Below, in pieces: positions 1 through 12,338 of a stretch of DNA of 64,000 bases. The DNA comes from Paramecium octaurelia. Taxonomy: Eukaryota; Ciliophora; Oligohymenophorea; Peniculida; Parameciidae. Numbering within the stretch: the stretch's first letter is position 1; the number at the start of each line of letters is the position of its first letter. The notes under the pieces are model-generated. The model was not told the DNA's origin and did not search any database. It worked only from the letters and a program-made list of their open reading frames with translations. The position numbers and the translations under genes are program-made. Where the stretch lies: NCBI GenBank assembly GCA_905182995.1, contig CAJJDP010000006.1, positions 377,163 through 441,162 on the forward strand, read 5' to 3'.

Positions 1-391
1 ATAAGATATAGATTATTGCTATCATTAAATTATTTAAATTATATTGGCAAGATTTTAAATGATTTTGATTTGAACATTAAATTATTGATGATTTATAAAT
101 GTGCCAATATATTAAATTTAATATCAAATATATCATTGATTAATATTTGTATAATTGTGTGAAAGTTATGATTATATGAGTAAAGATAAGTAATATTTAT
201 AAAGTTTCTGATTTTAAAATAAGAAGTATTTAGTAATCTAACTTTGATAAGTAAATTAACTATTAACTTTATCTTAATTTATTGAAGAGTACATTAATTA
301 TTTTCAATATAATATTCAAAGCAAATAGGCAGATAGAATAAATTAATACTTATTTTTATTTTAAATTATAATTATTATCAATTGAAAAAAT
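1..391. other. 5' intergenic, AT-rich
   Basis: Very AT-rich DNA with no sustained reading frame in the ciliate code. It lies upstream of the large Cys-rich gene and probably holds its promoter. No other structure is seen. Confidence 0.5.
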
Positions 392-3300
392 ATGATTTTA
401 TTCCTACTAATGTGCTTTCTTAATGTAAAAGACAGTTTAGCAATAAATTGTACTATATTTCATTATAATTAAGGTGATTAGACATGTTTAACTTGTGATT
501 CAAACGATGAAACTAAATGTCTCACTTGTGATTTGACCACAAGAAAATTATAAGATGGATAATGTATTTGCAAAGATGGGTTTATGGAAATAACATCCTT
601 AAAATCGCCTTAATGTTTATGTATATAATATGAATTGAAGTTTTAGAGTGTTCTGAAAATTGTATTACATGTGATATTTCAAAAAGAAATTTATGTTTAA
701 GTTGCGGTGATGAAAATCTCACATTTCGATAATTAGTAAATGGTAATTGTGTTTGCAAATCTGGTTATTAAGCAGTTACATATTAATATGCATGCGAAGT
801 TGATACTTGGGATAAGAGATTGCTGACATTTAAATTCAAGACTGATACATCTCATCAATATTGGTAGACTGTCAAAAATTTATTCGGAAGTAATGGTAAT
901 GTTGTTAGCGAGTTGAGTAACCTGATTAAAATTTCATATTTATAGGATACCGCAGCTGATTAATTCACAAAATATTTTTTTGATTTAGAACAAAATTAGA
1001 AGAAATTTTTCTTTAAAAGTGACATTCCTGTTGGTTAGTACTATTAATAACTCGATCAAAATGTTTTTGCTGTGGGATATATCTAACCAAAAGAGACACA
1101 AAGTGTGCTTTGGAAGTTTGGTTAACTTGTTTCAGTCTCATCAACTTCATATTACTACACGAGTCGAGTTTTGGAGAAGTAATGGAATGCAGGAATGTTT
1201 CAATATTATAAGGATTAAGCTGTTTATATTTAGGTGATATTGACTTAAGAGGAAGTTACAGGGTCAGGTACAAGAAGAAGATTCCTAGCTGAAGACTACT
1301 CGATTTATTAGGTGATGTATTTATTTTATATTGGATATATAAAATCAACTTTTTTAAGTGATACAGAATGTGAAAATTTGATGGATGGTTTAATGAATTT
1401 AATAAATGGATGTCAGAAATATTGTGATGATTGTTATTTTTATCAGAATGTACAATAATGCAGGAGCTGCTAATTAAATAGATAAAATTAAAATGGAAAT
1501 TGTTTGTGCGAATATGAGACAACAGATTAATCCCAATGCTATGAACCCTGCAAAGGCGTAGATTGTATAACATGTGCAAATGGTGTTTGCATAACTTGTC
1601 CTGATGGTACACTTCCTCCTTGTAACTCTCCAAATATAAAATGCGATGAGGGGTATTATTAAGAAAATTCATAATGTTTGAAATGCGTAGAGAAATGCAT
1701 TACTTGTACATCTGAAGATGTTTGCACTAAATGTCCTGACACTTATTTTGTAGATGAAGATTTTAAATGCCGTGAATGTTATCCTCCTTGTAGGAATTGT
1801 ACTACATACAATGATTGTTCTAATTGTTTGGCAGGCTTTTATTATAAGGATAAAGTTTGTTATTATTGTAATCTAGATTGCGTAGAATGTTCAGCTGAAA
1901 ATTATTGTAATACTTGTATTATTGGAAAATATAATAACAATTTGGGATAATGTATAGATTGCCCTGTAATTTGCACACGTTGCACAGCGAACGATAATTG
2001 CTAATCATGTATTGAAGGGTATTACAACATTATTGGTTATTGTAATAAATGTTAGAGTGTATGTTCAAAATGCTTAAATAGTTCTCAATGTACTTAATGC
2101 ATACCTGGTTATTATTTAAAAAGTGATCAATGTCTCAAATGTGCAGATAATTGCACAACTTGTTTTGATTAATCGGATAATTGTGCTTCATGTATTTCCT
2201 CTTACACATTAATAAATAGTAAATGCATCTAATGTACAAGTCCCTGCGACATGTGTAAGAACTCTAGCACTGAATGCTTATCTTGTGAGAAATAAAATTA
2301 TTTGGTTGTTGATAATAAATGTTAAACTTGTTCAGATTTATGTAAGCAATGTTCTGTTTATGATGATCATTGTTTAGAATGCTAATCTGGTTATTTTTTA
2401 GATAATTAGACTTGTTAAAAATGCAATCCTTAATGTTAGCTTTGTACAAATAGACATACTTGTACAGATTGTATAAGTGGGTATTATTTAAATGTCGATA
2501 ATAAATGTTTGCCCTGTCCTATTTAATGTTCGAAAGATTGCACATTTCAATCAAGGTCGATTGTTTGCAACACTTGTTCGCCCACTTATTTGAAGAATTC
2601 AGGTACTTGTCAAAAGTGTTAGGAACCTTGTTTAAATTGTTCAACTACAACAACTTATTGTTTGGATTGTATTATAGGTTATTATCTATCAAATCATGTT
2701 TGTAATTAATGCACTCTTACATAGTGTAAAGTGTGTACGAGTGCAACTTCATGTTCTATTTGCAATGATGGTTATATATTAAATTCCAATAATACTTGTG
2801 AATAGCAAACTGAAGAATGCTATGCTAACATGATATAAGTTAAAAAAACAGATGAATGCTAACATTGTTAACCATAATGTCAAACATGCTATGGCTTAGA
2901 ACAAAACTAATGTATAACCTGTTTGGTAGGTTACTTTTTAGATACAAATCATGAGTGTTAAGTATGTGGATAAATATGTCCTAATTGCTCAAATTAAGAA
3001 AATTATTGCCTTTCATGTTTAGTTGGTTACTATCTTGAAGATAATTAATGCAAAAAGTGTTCAGTCGGGTGCTTAAATTGTTCTAGTGATGATAATTGTT
3101 TAAATTGCTCGACTGGGTATAATTTAGTGAATAATGAGTGTGAGAGTAGTTGTGTTGATAATTGCTATCACTGTACATCTGAATCAGATTGTGATTATTG
3201 CTAGCCTGGATATTATCTAACTACTTAAAAGTAATGCTAGAAATGTAATATTAATTAATGTGCTATTTGTACTAATTCTTCAGATTGTAAAATTTGCTAA

Positions 3301-6300
3301 GATGGTTATTATTTGGATTCGACTACAAAATGTCTTTTAAAATCTTGTACCATAGTCAATTGTATGAAGTGTTTAAGTGATACTGTATGTGATACTTGTT
3401 TACCAGGGTTATATGCTGATTCTGCTGGATAATGTTAATTTTGCGATTTTAATTGCAGAACATGTTTAAAAACTTCCGATCAGTGTACATCTTGCAGTCC
3501 TAATTACTACTTAGATACCAATTCCACTTGTTAATATTGTGCAGCTGGTTGTTTGCTATGTAGTACTTCTGCCATTACCTGTTAATCTTGCGCATCCGGA
3601 TATTTCTTTATTGAGAGTTAATAAAAATGTGAAAAATGTAGTTAGTTTTGTCGTTCTTGTTCTGTAAAATTTAATCAATGCACAAGTTGTGGAACAAACG
3701 AATTCTTGAAGTCAGATGCAACATGCTAGTAATGCACAAGTCCATGTTTTGGCTGCAATTCAGAAAGTCTAAGTGACTGCAAAAATTGTATAGAAGGATA
3801 TTATTTATCTACCAAATAATGTTTACCTTGTTTTACTAATTGCTAAACATGCGTTTACAATAATGTATGTACAAAGTGTATTTTCGGATATTTCCTAGAT
3901 GGCAATGCATGCATAAAATGTCCAGTGAAATGCAAAGGATCATGTGTAAAATAATCATCCTTTATCTAATGTGATGAATGCAATGTTGGATATTATTAAG
4001 GAACAAGTGATTGTCTAATATGCAAAGCACCTTGCAAGACTTGTAAATCAACAGAAGATGCATGCACATCTTGTATTAGTGGATACTATCTTGCCATCAA
4101 TAAGGTATGTCCAAAATGCCAAACAAATCATTGTAGAAATTGTTAAATATCATCTGGAGAGTGTTTAGCTTGTGATTATGGATATATTCTAACAAGTCCT
4201 GATTTGTGTACAGAATGTCCAACATGTACTTGTGGAACTCATTAATATTATGATTGGGATGACGTAGTATCTTCAGATAAATGTAAAGAATGTGATCGTT
4301 CGTGTGTTGGTTGTTATGCTTCATCTACAAATTGTACAAATTGTCTGAGTAATTAATATCTCGATCCTACAGATAATATATGTTATAATTGTAATTCATA
4401 ATGTCAAACCTGTCAAAATTCAACTACATGCACTTCATGCACTTAATTCTAGTACTTAACTAATGATAAGAATTGTGCAGCATGTAGCTCTCCTTGTTTA
4501 AAATGTACAAGTAGCACATAATGCACATCTTGCGTAGATGGCTATTATTTTGATGGCACAAATTGTATATAATGCAATTCAAAATGTGCTTAATGTGAAT
4601 CTGCTAGTAAATGTACAACTTGCATTTAAGATGGACACACCTATTATAAAAGTGATTATACTTGTAATTCATGTGACAGTCATTGTTAAGAGTGTTATAA
4701 CAGGGGATGTACAAAATGCGACGATGGTTATTATCCAGATGGCCAATCTTGTACTGCTTGTAACGCTAATTGTAAGACATGCTCAAACCTAAATTGTTTT
4801 GAATGCAAAGGAAGTTATTATCCTGATGGTTAAAACTGTGTGAAATGTTAAGATTTCTGTTTACAATGCACTTCATCATAATGCAATCAATGCTAAACTG
4901 GATATTATATAAATGGATAAAATTGTCCATAATGTATGCAAAATTGTTAGAAATGTGACTCAGAAGCAAGTTGTGAATCATGCAAAACAGGATTTTTCTA
5001 TGACTAAGTTAATTCTGTATGCTCACCATGCCTCGATAATTGTCTATCATGTACTTCAGAAAAATGTACAAGTTGTCAAACTGGATATTATATTAATGGG
5101 TATTTGTGTGAAAAATGTTAAACCAATTGTTTATCATGTACATCAACTACATGTAATTCCTGTGTAAGTCCATATTAAGTTTATTAAAATATTTGTATAT
5201 TGTGTTAAACTGGATGTACAAAATGTACACAACAAGAATGTCAACAATGTGATAGTTTGTATTATTTGGATCCAACCTCAAAATAGTGTGTGGCTTGTAA
5301 TTCGAATTGTTTGAGTTGCACAGCACAAGAGTGTTCGTCTTGCAAGACTGGTTATTACGCCTAAGAGAAAAATTGCTAGTAGTGTAATGCTAACTGTGTA
5401 TCTTGTGATGCTACAACTTGTCTTGAATGCAAACCCTAATATTATGTAGATTAAACTAACTGTGTTAAATGCAAAGATAATTGTGAGTCATGTTCAAGTA
5501 CTGAGTGTTTTTAATGCAAAACTGGTTATTATTTGCAATCACAATAATGTACTCAATGCAATCAATCTTGTACGGAATGTACAAGTGAGACATCTTGTCA
5601 GAAGTGCAATAACAATTATTATCTTGATGGTGACAAATGTGTTAGTTGTGCTTCGAATTGTGTCACATGCACAAAAGATGAATGTACTTCCTGTGCTTAA
5701 AGTTACAGATTAGAAAATAAACAATGTGTTGCTTGTACATCTGATTGTTTAGTTTGTACTGCTTCTTTATGCACATAATGCTAAACTGGATTTTGCTTAA
5801 AAGATTCCTAATGTTCTGCTTGTCCATCCAATTGTAACTAGTGTCAAGTTGCCAATTCTGTCTCATGTTCAGTCTGCGATGATAGTGGATAAGGAGAAGA
5901 TGAAGGTAATGTAAATAATTGTGACGAAGGCCAATTTTTAAGTATTGAGGATAAAATATGCTATTGTAAAATTTAATATCAATTATCATAGATTGCGGAG
6001 TTGAGAATTGTTAAACATGCACTTCAAATGATACTTGTACAGCATGTTCATCTGGGTATAGTTTATAGGTCAATCAGACATGTGTTTAAGACTCAACAGC
6101 CGCAATACAAGCAGTCCCAATTGCGGTTGGTACTATTGCAGGAGGAGTTGCTATTGTTGCAGCTGCCATCTTATTGAAAAAGCTAGCCTTTGTTCATGTT
6201 GTACCAAAATTATTTAAAAATTTGCCTATTAAATTCAATCCCTATAGACTCAACAGTGGGGCATCCGTATCTAATTGGGAATAAATACCGAATGTTTCTG

Positions 6301-6350
6301 AATAGGAGTTCTAGGATGCCTTCTTTAAAGTATAACAAGGAGGACTGTGA
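392..6350 (+). CDS. Giant cysteine-rich type I membrane protein (furin-like / GFR-type Cys repeats)
   Basis: Predicted 1968 residues with TAA/TAG read as Gln. Two introns are seen: 621-646 (26 nt) and 5966-5991 (26 nt). Removing them leaves exactly 1969 codons ending at TGA. The start gives a signal peptide (MILFLLMCFLNVKDSLA). A less Cys-rich ectodomain segment (about residues 120-370) is followed by about 1500 residues of tandem units of the form C-x2-C-x(5-8)-C-x2-C-x(3-6)-GYY, as in furin-like or growth-factor-receptor Cys repeats. Near residue 1890 a Gly/Ala/Val/Ile-rich segment ending in LLKK is a likely transmembrane helix, followed by a short basic tail of about 55 residues. By family resemblance it is a cell-surface protein; no ligand or enzyme role can be read. 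Large furin-like families are common in ciliates. The repeat class is sure, the function unknown. Confidence 0.88.
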
Positions 6351-6416
6351 ATTAGTAGTTCATATAACAAGATATTTTTATAATTTTAAATGTTATTTTG
6401 ATGAACGATGAATAAA

Positions 6417-7276
6417 TCAGACTGAATAGGTTCCTGTTAAGGTGGCCTTGGATTAATTTGCTGAGGGGTTCCAAGGACTTGACATAAATATAAAATATAT
6501 ACCAGATGTAGAGGTATACATCATAGGTCTAATATGAACCTTCTCCATTTGTATACAACAATTTAATATTGTAGTTGGTTCCAGACACCATTTGAGTTTA
6601 GACCTCCAACACTTCGTCGAATTCATATCCCTATTATTATGGGTTGTATTATTGGGCAACCACCATGTTGGCTTAATTGATGATGCTGTCATTGCTCTAC
6701 TCAAAGACTTCTGGATTAATCTAATTTAAAATAATTGAATAGTGTTACTTTTTCCCAGGTTCCGGTAGCATGACTATCAACGTTATCTTATCTTCTGACT
6801 TTCAATCTCAATGAACTTGGTTTGGTTACTGTAACTTGAGGTGATCCTCCAACTTGAGTTCTGCTGGTTTGAGTTTATGCGAATGAAGCTGACTATCCAT
6901 TTATTTATTCACATTTAGTGATTTGATCTTATCCATTCCATGGGCTTTATATAATAATCATAAATACGCTGAGTAAACAATAACATCGTATTATTAGATC
7001 TATCCCTCATCATTTCCATATTACAACACTACATTGTAATTTGTACCAGAGACAATCTGTGTTTCAACGGAAACAATTGATTCAAATTCATAGCCTTATT
7101 CCTCTGGTTGATATTTGTTTTAAACAGCGATCTAAGCTTCATTGATGATGTTAGAGTTTGATGCTTGGAAGATTGCAGTGTTTTACTATCATAATATTTA
7201 TTAATACTTTCTTCCATCCTCCTGTCTAAGCGCTTGCCAATGCAAGTAAAAGAACTAATGCGATTTAAACTTTCAT
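6417..7276 (-). CDS. Secreted protein with two cystatin domains
   Basis: Predicted 253 residues. Four introns: 7186-7207 (22 nt), 6945-6967 (23), 6721-6748 (28) and 6478-6502 (25); splicing leaves exactly 254 codons. The signal peptide is MKVQIALVLLLALASAQT. Each of the two domains has all three hallmarks of cystatins (inhibitors of papain-type cysteine proteases): an N-terminal Gly next to Trp (GGW, GTW), the first hairpin QxVxG (QIVSG at 66-70, QMVSG at 204-208) and the second hairpin PW (97-98, 235-236). Introns 1 and 3, and introns 2 and 4, fall at equivalent places, so the gene arose by duplication of a domain with its introns. A linker of about 60 residues separates the domains. The likely role is inhibition of secreted, phagosomal or lysosomal cathepsins. 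It lies divergent to another cystatin-domain gene. Confidence 0.9.
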
Positions 7277-7750
7277 TTTATTAGAATAATATCTTTAATT
7301 AATTATCTGCTCTTTGTCAAATTAAAGACCTAGTCTTAAAATTTCATACTATTTTCTTGATGATCAATAAAATCTAAATGATGAGCTCATTGCTTACAAC
7401 TTTACTATAAAATTTATTTAATTTATTATAATGATTCACAAAATACCCTATTAATAGCAAATCCTTAGCTGAAATGATTTCAAAGAGAAATTGAAATAAT
7501 AGATAGAAAATACCATTTTTATAATATTTCTACAGGTAAGAGAAATTGAAACCATAAGAAATGGTAATGATTAATTATAATAATTAAACTTAAAAATACA
7601 CCTAATGAATACGTCATTAAACTTAATTAATTTTTCAGTTCCAGAAAAATCTTTATAATAATTAAGAATATAATAATAATATGTATATATATTTTAGCAT
7701 ATTTGAATCATAAAATTAGATACTTTTAGATTATTAATTTAATATCATAA
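7277..7750. other. Divergent intergenic region between two cystatin-domain genes
   Basis: 474 bp between the start codons of two divergently transcribed cystatin-domain genes. It is AT-rich with no coding frame. It must hold both promoters, so the two inhibitors may be co-regulated (inference). Confidence 0.5.
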
Positions 7751-10222
7751 ATGAAATTGCTCACCCTCATCGCTCTGATCTTCATGGTAACAGCCAACGA
7801 TATAGTTGTCATTCCAGAAAATATCAAAAAAATATTGAATCAAAGTCCTGAAATAAAAAAATCTTAGATTGCAAAGAAACTCTTAGAGAACGAGAAACCA
7901 TTCGAGAGACTTCAAGATTTAAATCAGGTTTTAGATTAAAGTATGACTTTTTAAACATTTAGGTGATCATATTAAAAATTCCATATAATTTATCAAAGTG
8001 GCCCAGAACACCTAAAACACCTCCAGCTCCAATTATACCTACCCTAATTAAACATATAACTATACTTACACTAATTATTCTTAGCCTACCAGCCCTTATG
8101 TATACAGTAATCAGAGTAATGGATCAAATTCTACAAATTAGACAAATTCCACATATTCAAATAATTATTACTATAATACTTCATATCCAGTTTAAAACAC
8201 TAGTGTCAATAATTATGTGACCTAAAGCTCTACCAATAGTACTAGCATAACCTGCCAAGTCGGATATTATTTATAAAACACTGACTGTTTATCTTGTATG
8301 GCTAATTGTGCCATTTGTAGTTCAGCTTATGTCTGTGACTCTTGCTTCTAAGGCTATTCATTATTTACAACTGGTTGTTAATTGAACAACACTTAGAATT
8401 CCACCAGTAATTCATCAGTAATTTTTGATACTTCAACTGGTACTAACATTACAAACTACAATAATACATCTTATAACACCACTGATAATACATATGATAA
8501 CTCAACATCATATAATAATACCAACTAAACATATTAGAATTAGACCTATAATAACTAAACATACCACAATTATTCAGATATATCAAGAATAAGAGAAAGA
8601 TTTAATTAATCAAGAGTTCATCTGAAATTAAGAGATAACCTCAATAGAAAAGGTATTACAAACCTGACTTAAATAATTTCTTATTACAACCAATCCAGTC
8701 ACTAATACAATAAAATAGTTCTTTTCAATGAAGCTACAACTGGCACAAAGTAAGTTGGTAATTAATACTATTTCTATCAAAACAATAGTTTGGTAGTCTT
8801 GAATTAAGAATTTGATACTAATGGAAATATTATTTATAGATCTATCAATTATGATTTCTCAATTTATGTTTAAAAAGAATAAGGTTCTCTGAATTAAGAC
8901 CAAAATAAAGAAATCTATGGTACTATTGTGTATGGAAATGATAACTTCAATGCAACCTACAATAAAGATATCGAAGTACAAGGATAAGAACATTCATCCA
9001 ATTTTGAAATGGACTAATAATCTACTGGATAGGCCAATTATAATAGGAATTCAAGCGAGGCTTCTGTTTCTTATCATAATAATTCTTTTGGATACTAATA
9101 GAATTATTAAAGCAATTATAATTACAATCAAACAAGTGATGTCTAATCTTATTCAAATTCTAATAGCCAATTTGAAAATTAATTTAATTATTCAAGATAT
9201 GCAAACTTTGACTAACATTATTCAAATTCTAGCTCATCCTATTCCAATAATGCTTCATCATATAGTTATAACGATGAATATTCATACTTAAATGGATCAG
9301 GATATGAAAAGGAAAACTCCTAGGAGTCAAATTCATAAGCAAATGGTTAGAGTGCAAGTGTAAATTATCACGGAGATAAATAATCATATTCATCGAATTC
9401 TAGCTCAAACGATTTTAAGGATTCTTCACTAAATGGTGTATTTACTTAAAATTACTCTTTGGCCAATTAAACAGAATTCTAATATAATGCAAATAGTAGC
9501 TCAACCGATTATTAAAGTGATTGGTATAGTTACTCATAGTCTGCTTCTTCTAATCAATACAAAAACATAGATTCAACAGAAGTGTAAAACAATGGTGACC
9601 TCTATAATGTTTCTGACATTTATGGATACAAGTCTAATAGTAATTATAACTCAGATTATGGATATCAAAGTGATTTAAGTACCTTAGAGTCTGTTGACGC
9701 TCACTCTGTTTAAGTCACCAATGATAATGCCACTATAACCAAAGTTAATGCTACAATCAGTTAATACAACTCTTCAAATACGAATTATCATGGATATCCT
9801 CAATATAATGAATCATAAGCATCAAGAGATGTCAATCTTACAGTTACTGATAATAAACAATAATTTAATTAATTGAGAGGATCAAAGAAATTGGCTACAG
9901 GTTCATGGTCAGAAGTTAACCAAAGAGAGTTTGCTAGCTCTAATGCATAAATAATCGAAGAAGCTAGATTGGCAATCAGCAAGAAATTCTAACCTGAGGA
10001 AGAAGGCTACTAATTTGATTCAATCTTAAGCATTAAAGAATAGATTGTTGCTGGAATCAACTATAATATCAAATTAAGATATTTGAATTCTAATTCCAAT
10101 TCAATCATTTATGAAGTTGTACTTTACACAATGTAATTTTATATTCATTATTTTTTAGACCTTGGGCTAATCAACCAAACTAAATCGTCAGTTGTTCCAG
10201 ATTTGATTAAGCAGAAATATGA
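7751..10222 (+). CDS. Asn/Ser/Tyr-rich secreted protein with C-terminal cystatin domain
   Basis: Predicted 807 residues. Introns are 7941-7962 (22 nt) and 10133-10158 (26 nt); 808 codons remain. The signal peptide is MKLLTLIALIFMVTAN. A short Cys-rich patch with C-x2-C spacing (about residues 161-205) is followed by about 450 residues dominated by Asn, Ser, Tyr and Gln with many N-x-S/T sites. The last 100 residues are a cystatin domain: GSW near 710, the central hairpin QIVAG near 757-761, and PW at 788-789. The last intron sits just before PW, the same place as in the neighbouring double-cystatin gene. This looks like an inhibitor displayed on a long hydrophilic, possibly glycosylated stalk. 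The cystatin call is firm; the stalk role is inference. Confidence 0.87.
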
Positions 10223-10449
10223 ATTTGATTTATATTTCATCAACAAAATACAAAATTCATCCAAATTTCTTAATTAAGCTCTTTTTTATTTATAAACTTA
10301 AATTCTGATGATAACCTGCATAGAATAACATTGATAATTCAAATTTTAAGTTATAGTTAAAGATTACATAATTTATTATTAATCATTGGATAGCTAAGTA
10401 GATAGTCATTTAAACTATGGCATTTGATGTGGCTTAGTTTGGCTAACTT

Positions 10450-11826
10450 TCACAGTTTGATGAATAGGATTGTTGAACCTATTAATTAAAATTCCAAAGC
10501 TTACTGAATATTATCAAAGGTGGAATCCTCTTTCTATTCTACTATCTCCTTACTAAAATAGGGATGTTATAAACATTAGGCGGCTGATGGTCGCTATTTT
10601 GGATCTTTTTTAAGCATTTGAATGACTAAATCGCAAGCCATGGGATTTTTAGACTTGACTTGATCCAAATGAGTCAAATCATAATCCGCAGCTATATTTT
10701 TCATAACTAGAGTATGGGGGTTTTTAGAGGATCCAAAAGGATTTTTTAATGTTAATCTCTTATAGAAAAATAGATTTACAGATTAAAAAATACCACACCA
10801 CAACTGAAGATGTCGACCTTTTAATCATATATGGTTTCCGTGTAAACCTCAGGAGCTGTGTAGCCCGGTGTCCCACATCTAAAGATAACAAGATAGTTCA
10901 TCATACCTCATATTATAATATAAGAGTTATGATTTAAGACAGGCTAACCCAAAGTCTGCCAACACTAGGCTGCTTGCATCATTAGCTTTCCTAAGTAACA
11001 CATTTTATAGCTTTATATCTCTGTGCAAAATATCTAAAGAATGAAGGTGCTAAACGACTTATTAAAATATTTTTATATAATACCGTTTAACAATTTTTTC
11101 ATCACTAATTAATGGTTGATGTTGTAGTTATTTGGGTTCAAAAACTTAAGTAAATCGCCTCCTGGGCAATATTCTAAGAGTATTGATATTGAATTATCAT
11201 CACATGAAATCTCTTCCAATTGTATGATATCTGGGTGAGGATGATCCCTTAGGTTGTTGAGAATCATTTACTCCTGCTTGATTTATTCCTAGTTTTTGTT
11301 TATGTTTTAAAATACAAGTCGAGTTAAATTTGAGGGGTCTTAGGAGATATGCGGAAAGAATGCCATCTTCTCAACTAGGTAGTTATTGGTTCCTTCGATC
11401 TATAATAAAACTAGCATGATAATAGTCTGATACAAACAAAATTGGCTATACCACTTATTCGTTTAAAGCAAGGTCTTCGCTTGTAAAGAACTTTTCCACG
11501 AAGCTGACGTTCCAATTTCTGTAAAATACTTATCTCAATTTCAATTGTAACCTTAATGTTATGGTTTAAGGTTTCCAAATCTACAGTTCCCATTTTGCTT
11601 GCTTAAATTAGTGGCTAAATTACTTTCATTTACTTCACGAAACCATTATAAGGAGCTGTCAATTGTGCCTCTAGGGATGAAAGCTATTTAGGAATCTGTA
11701 CTAGTCATCTATTATTGATGTATTGGACTTTACTTTAATTGTTAGTCCTAGGTGAGATACAAGAAGAGAAACTTCGTATTTAGATTAATCGTTTGCAATC
11801 AAGTTTCCTTGACAACTAAAAAGCAT
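10450..11826 (-). CDS. Serine/threonine protein kinase with divergent N-lobe
   Basis: Predicted 413 residues. Five introns: 11709-11733, 11519-11551, 11058-11083, 10879-10906 and 10757-10779 (25, 33, 26, 28, 23 nt). Splicing gives exactly 414 codons. The C-lobe is canonical: HRDIKLQN near 241, DFGLA near 263, CGTPGYTAPE ending near 290, then the typical GVVFFNLLTLKNPF segment and a Cys/Leu-rich end. N-terminal to this, about 180 residues may be a PH-like region. No clear Gly-rich loop or AxK motif is seen, although an ILLEYCPGGDL hinge is present. The catalytic Lys may be displaced or lost, or an exon misread. Substrates are unknown. It converges on the upstream cystatin gene (227 bp apart). 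Confidence 0.78.
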
Positions 11827-12338
11827 GAATATATGAGAATGTTTAAAAATTTAAGCAATTTAAAAAATCAATTTACTTGGTTTTTATATTGACCCCTATA
11901 GTAAGATCCTTCGCTGAGACTAGAGAAAATATTCCGTATTAATTTTATAATCATTTCGTAATAAAAACACACACAATATTATAATCTCATTATTAGAAAT
12001 AATCAATAAATTGTATCATTTTAAATAGTACATATAATATTAAGAAATATCTTTTTCCATTAATTTAATCTAAACCCTCGAAAAAATAGTATATTATTAA
12101 ACTTTTCGATAATCAAATTTTAATCTTAAACTGATACACATTGAATTATATTTAAATCCCACCTCTTTATTTCGAGAAATATGGGATTCCGAAATAATAA
12201 ATACACTTCAATAAGTTATTTTTATATTTTATGCTAACAAATACATTGGGAGATCTCTTAATAAAAGGATTTGAATGAAGAAGAAAATTATAATTTTTAA
12301 TAATGATATCATATCCATAATCATAATCGTAATCAAGA
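11827..12338. other. Intergenic, AT-rich
   Basis: 512 bp with no supported gene between the kinase start and the surface-antigen stop, both on the minus strand. It likely holds the kinase promoter and the antigen 3' UTR. No repeat or RNA structure is recognised. Confidence 0.5.

Noticed and set aside
4538..5713. Val/Asn/Ile-rich frames overlapping the Cys-rich gene on the + strand
   Set aside because: They are shadows of the true Cys-rich frame, arising from the repeated TGT/TGC spacing; the real frame stays open for 1968 codons.
6958..7276. A free-standing 98-residue single cystatin ending at TGA 6960-6958
   Set aside because: That TGA lies within a 23-nt GT-AG intron at the same place (before PW) as in the second domain; splicing joins both domains in one frame.
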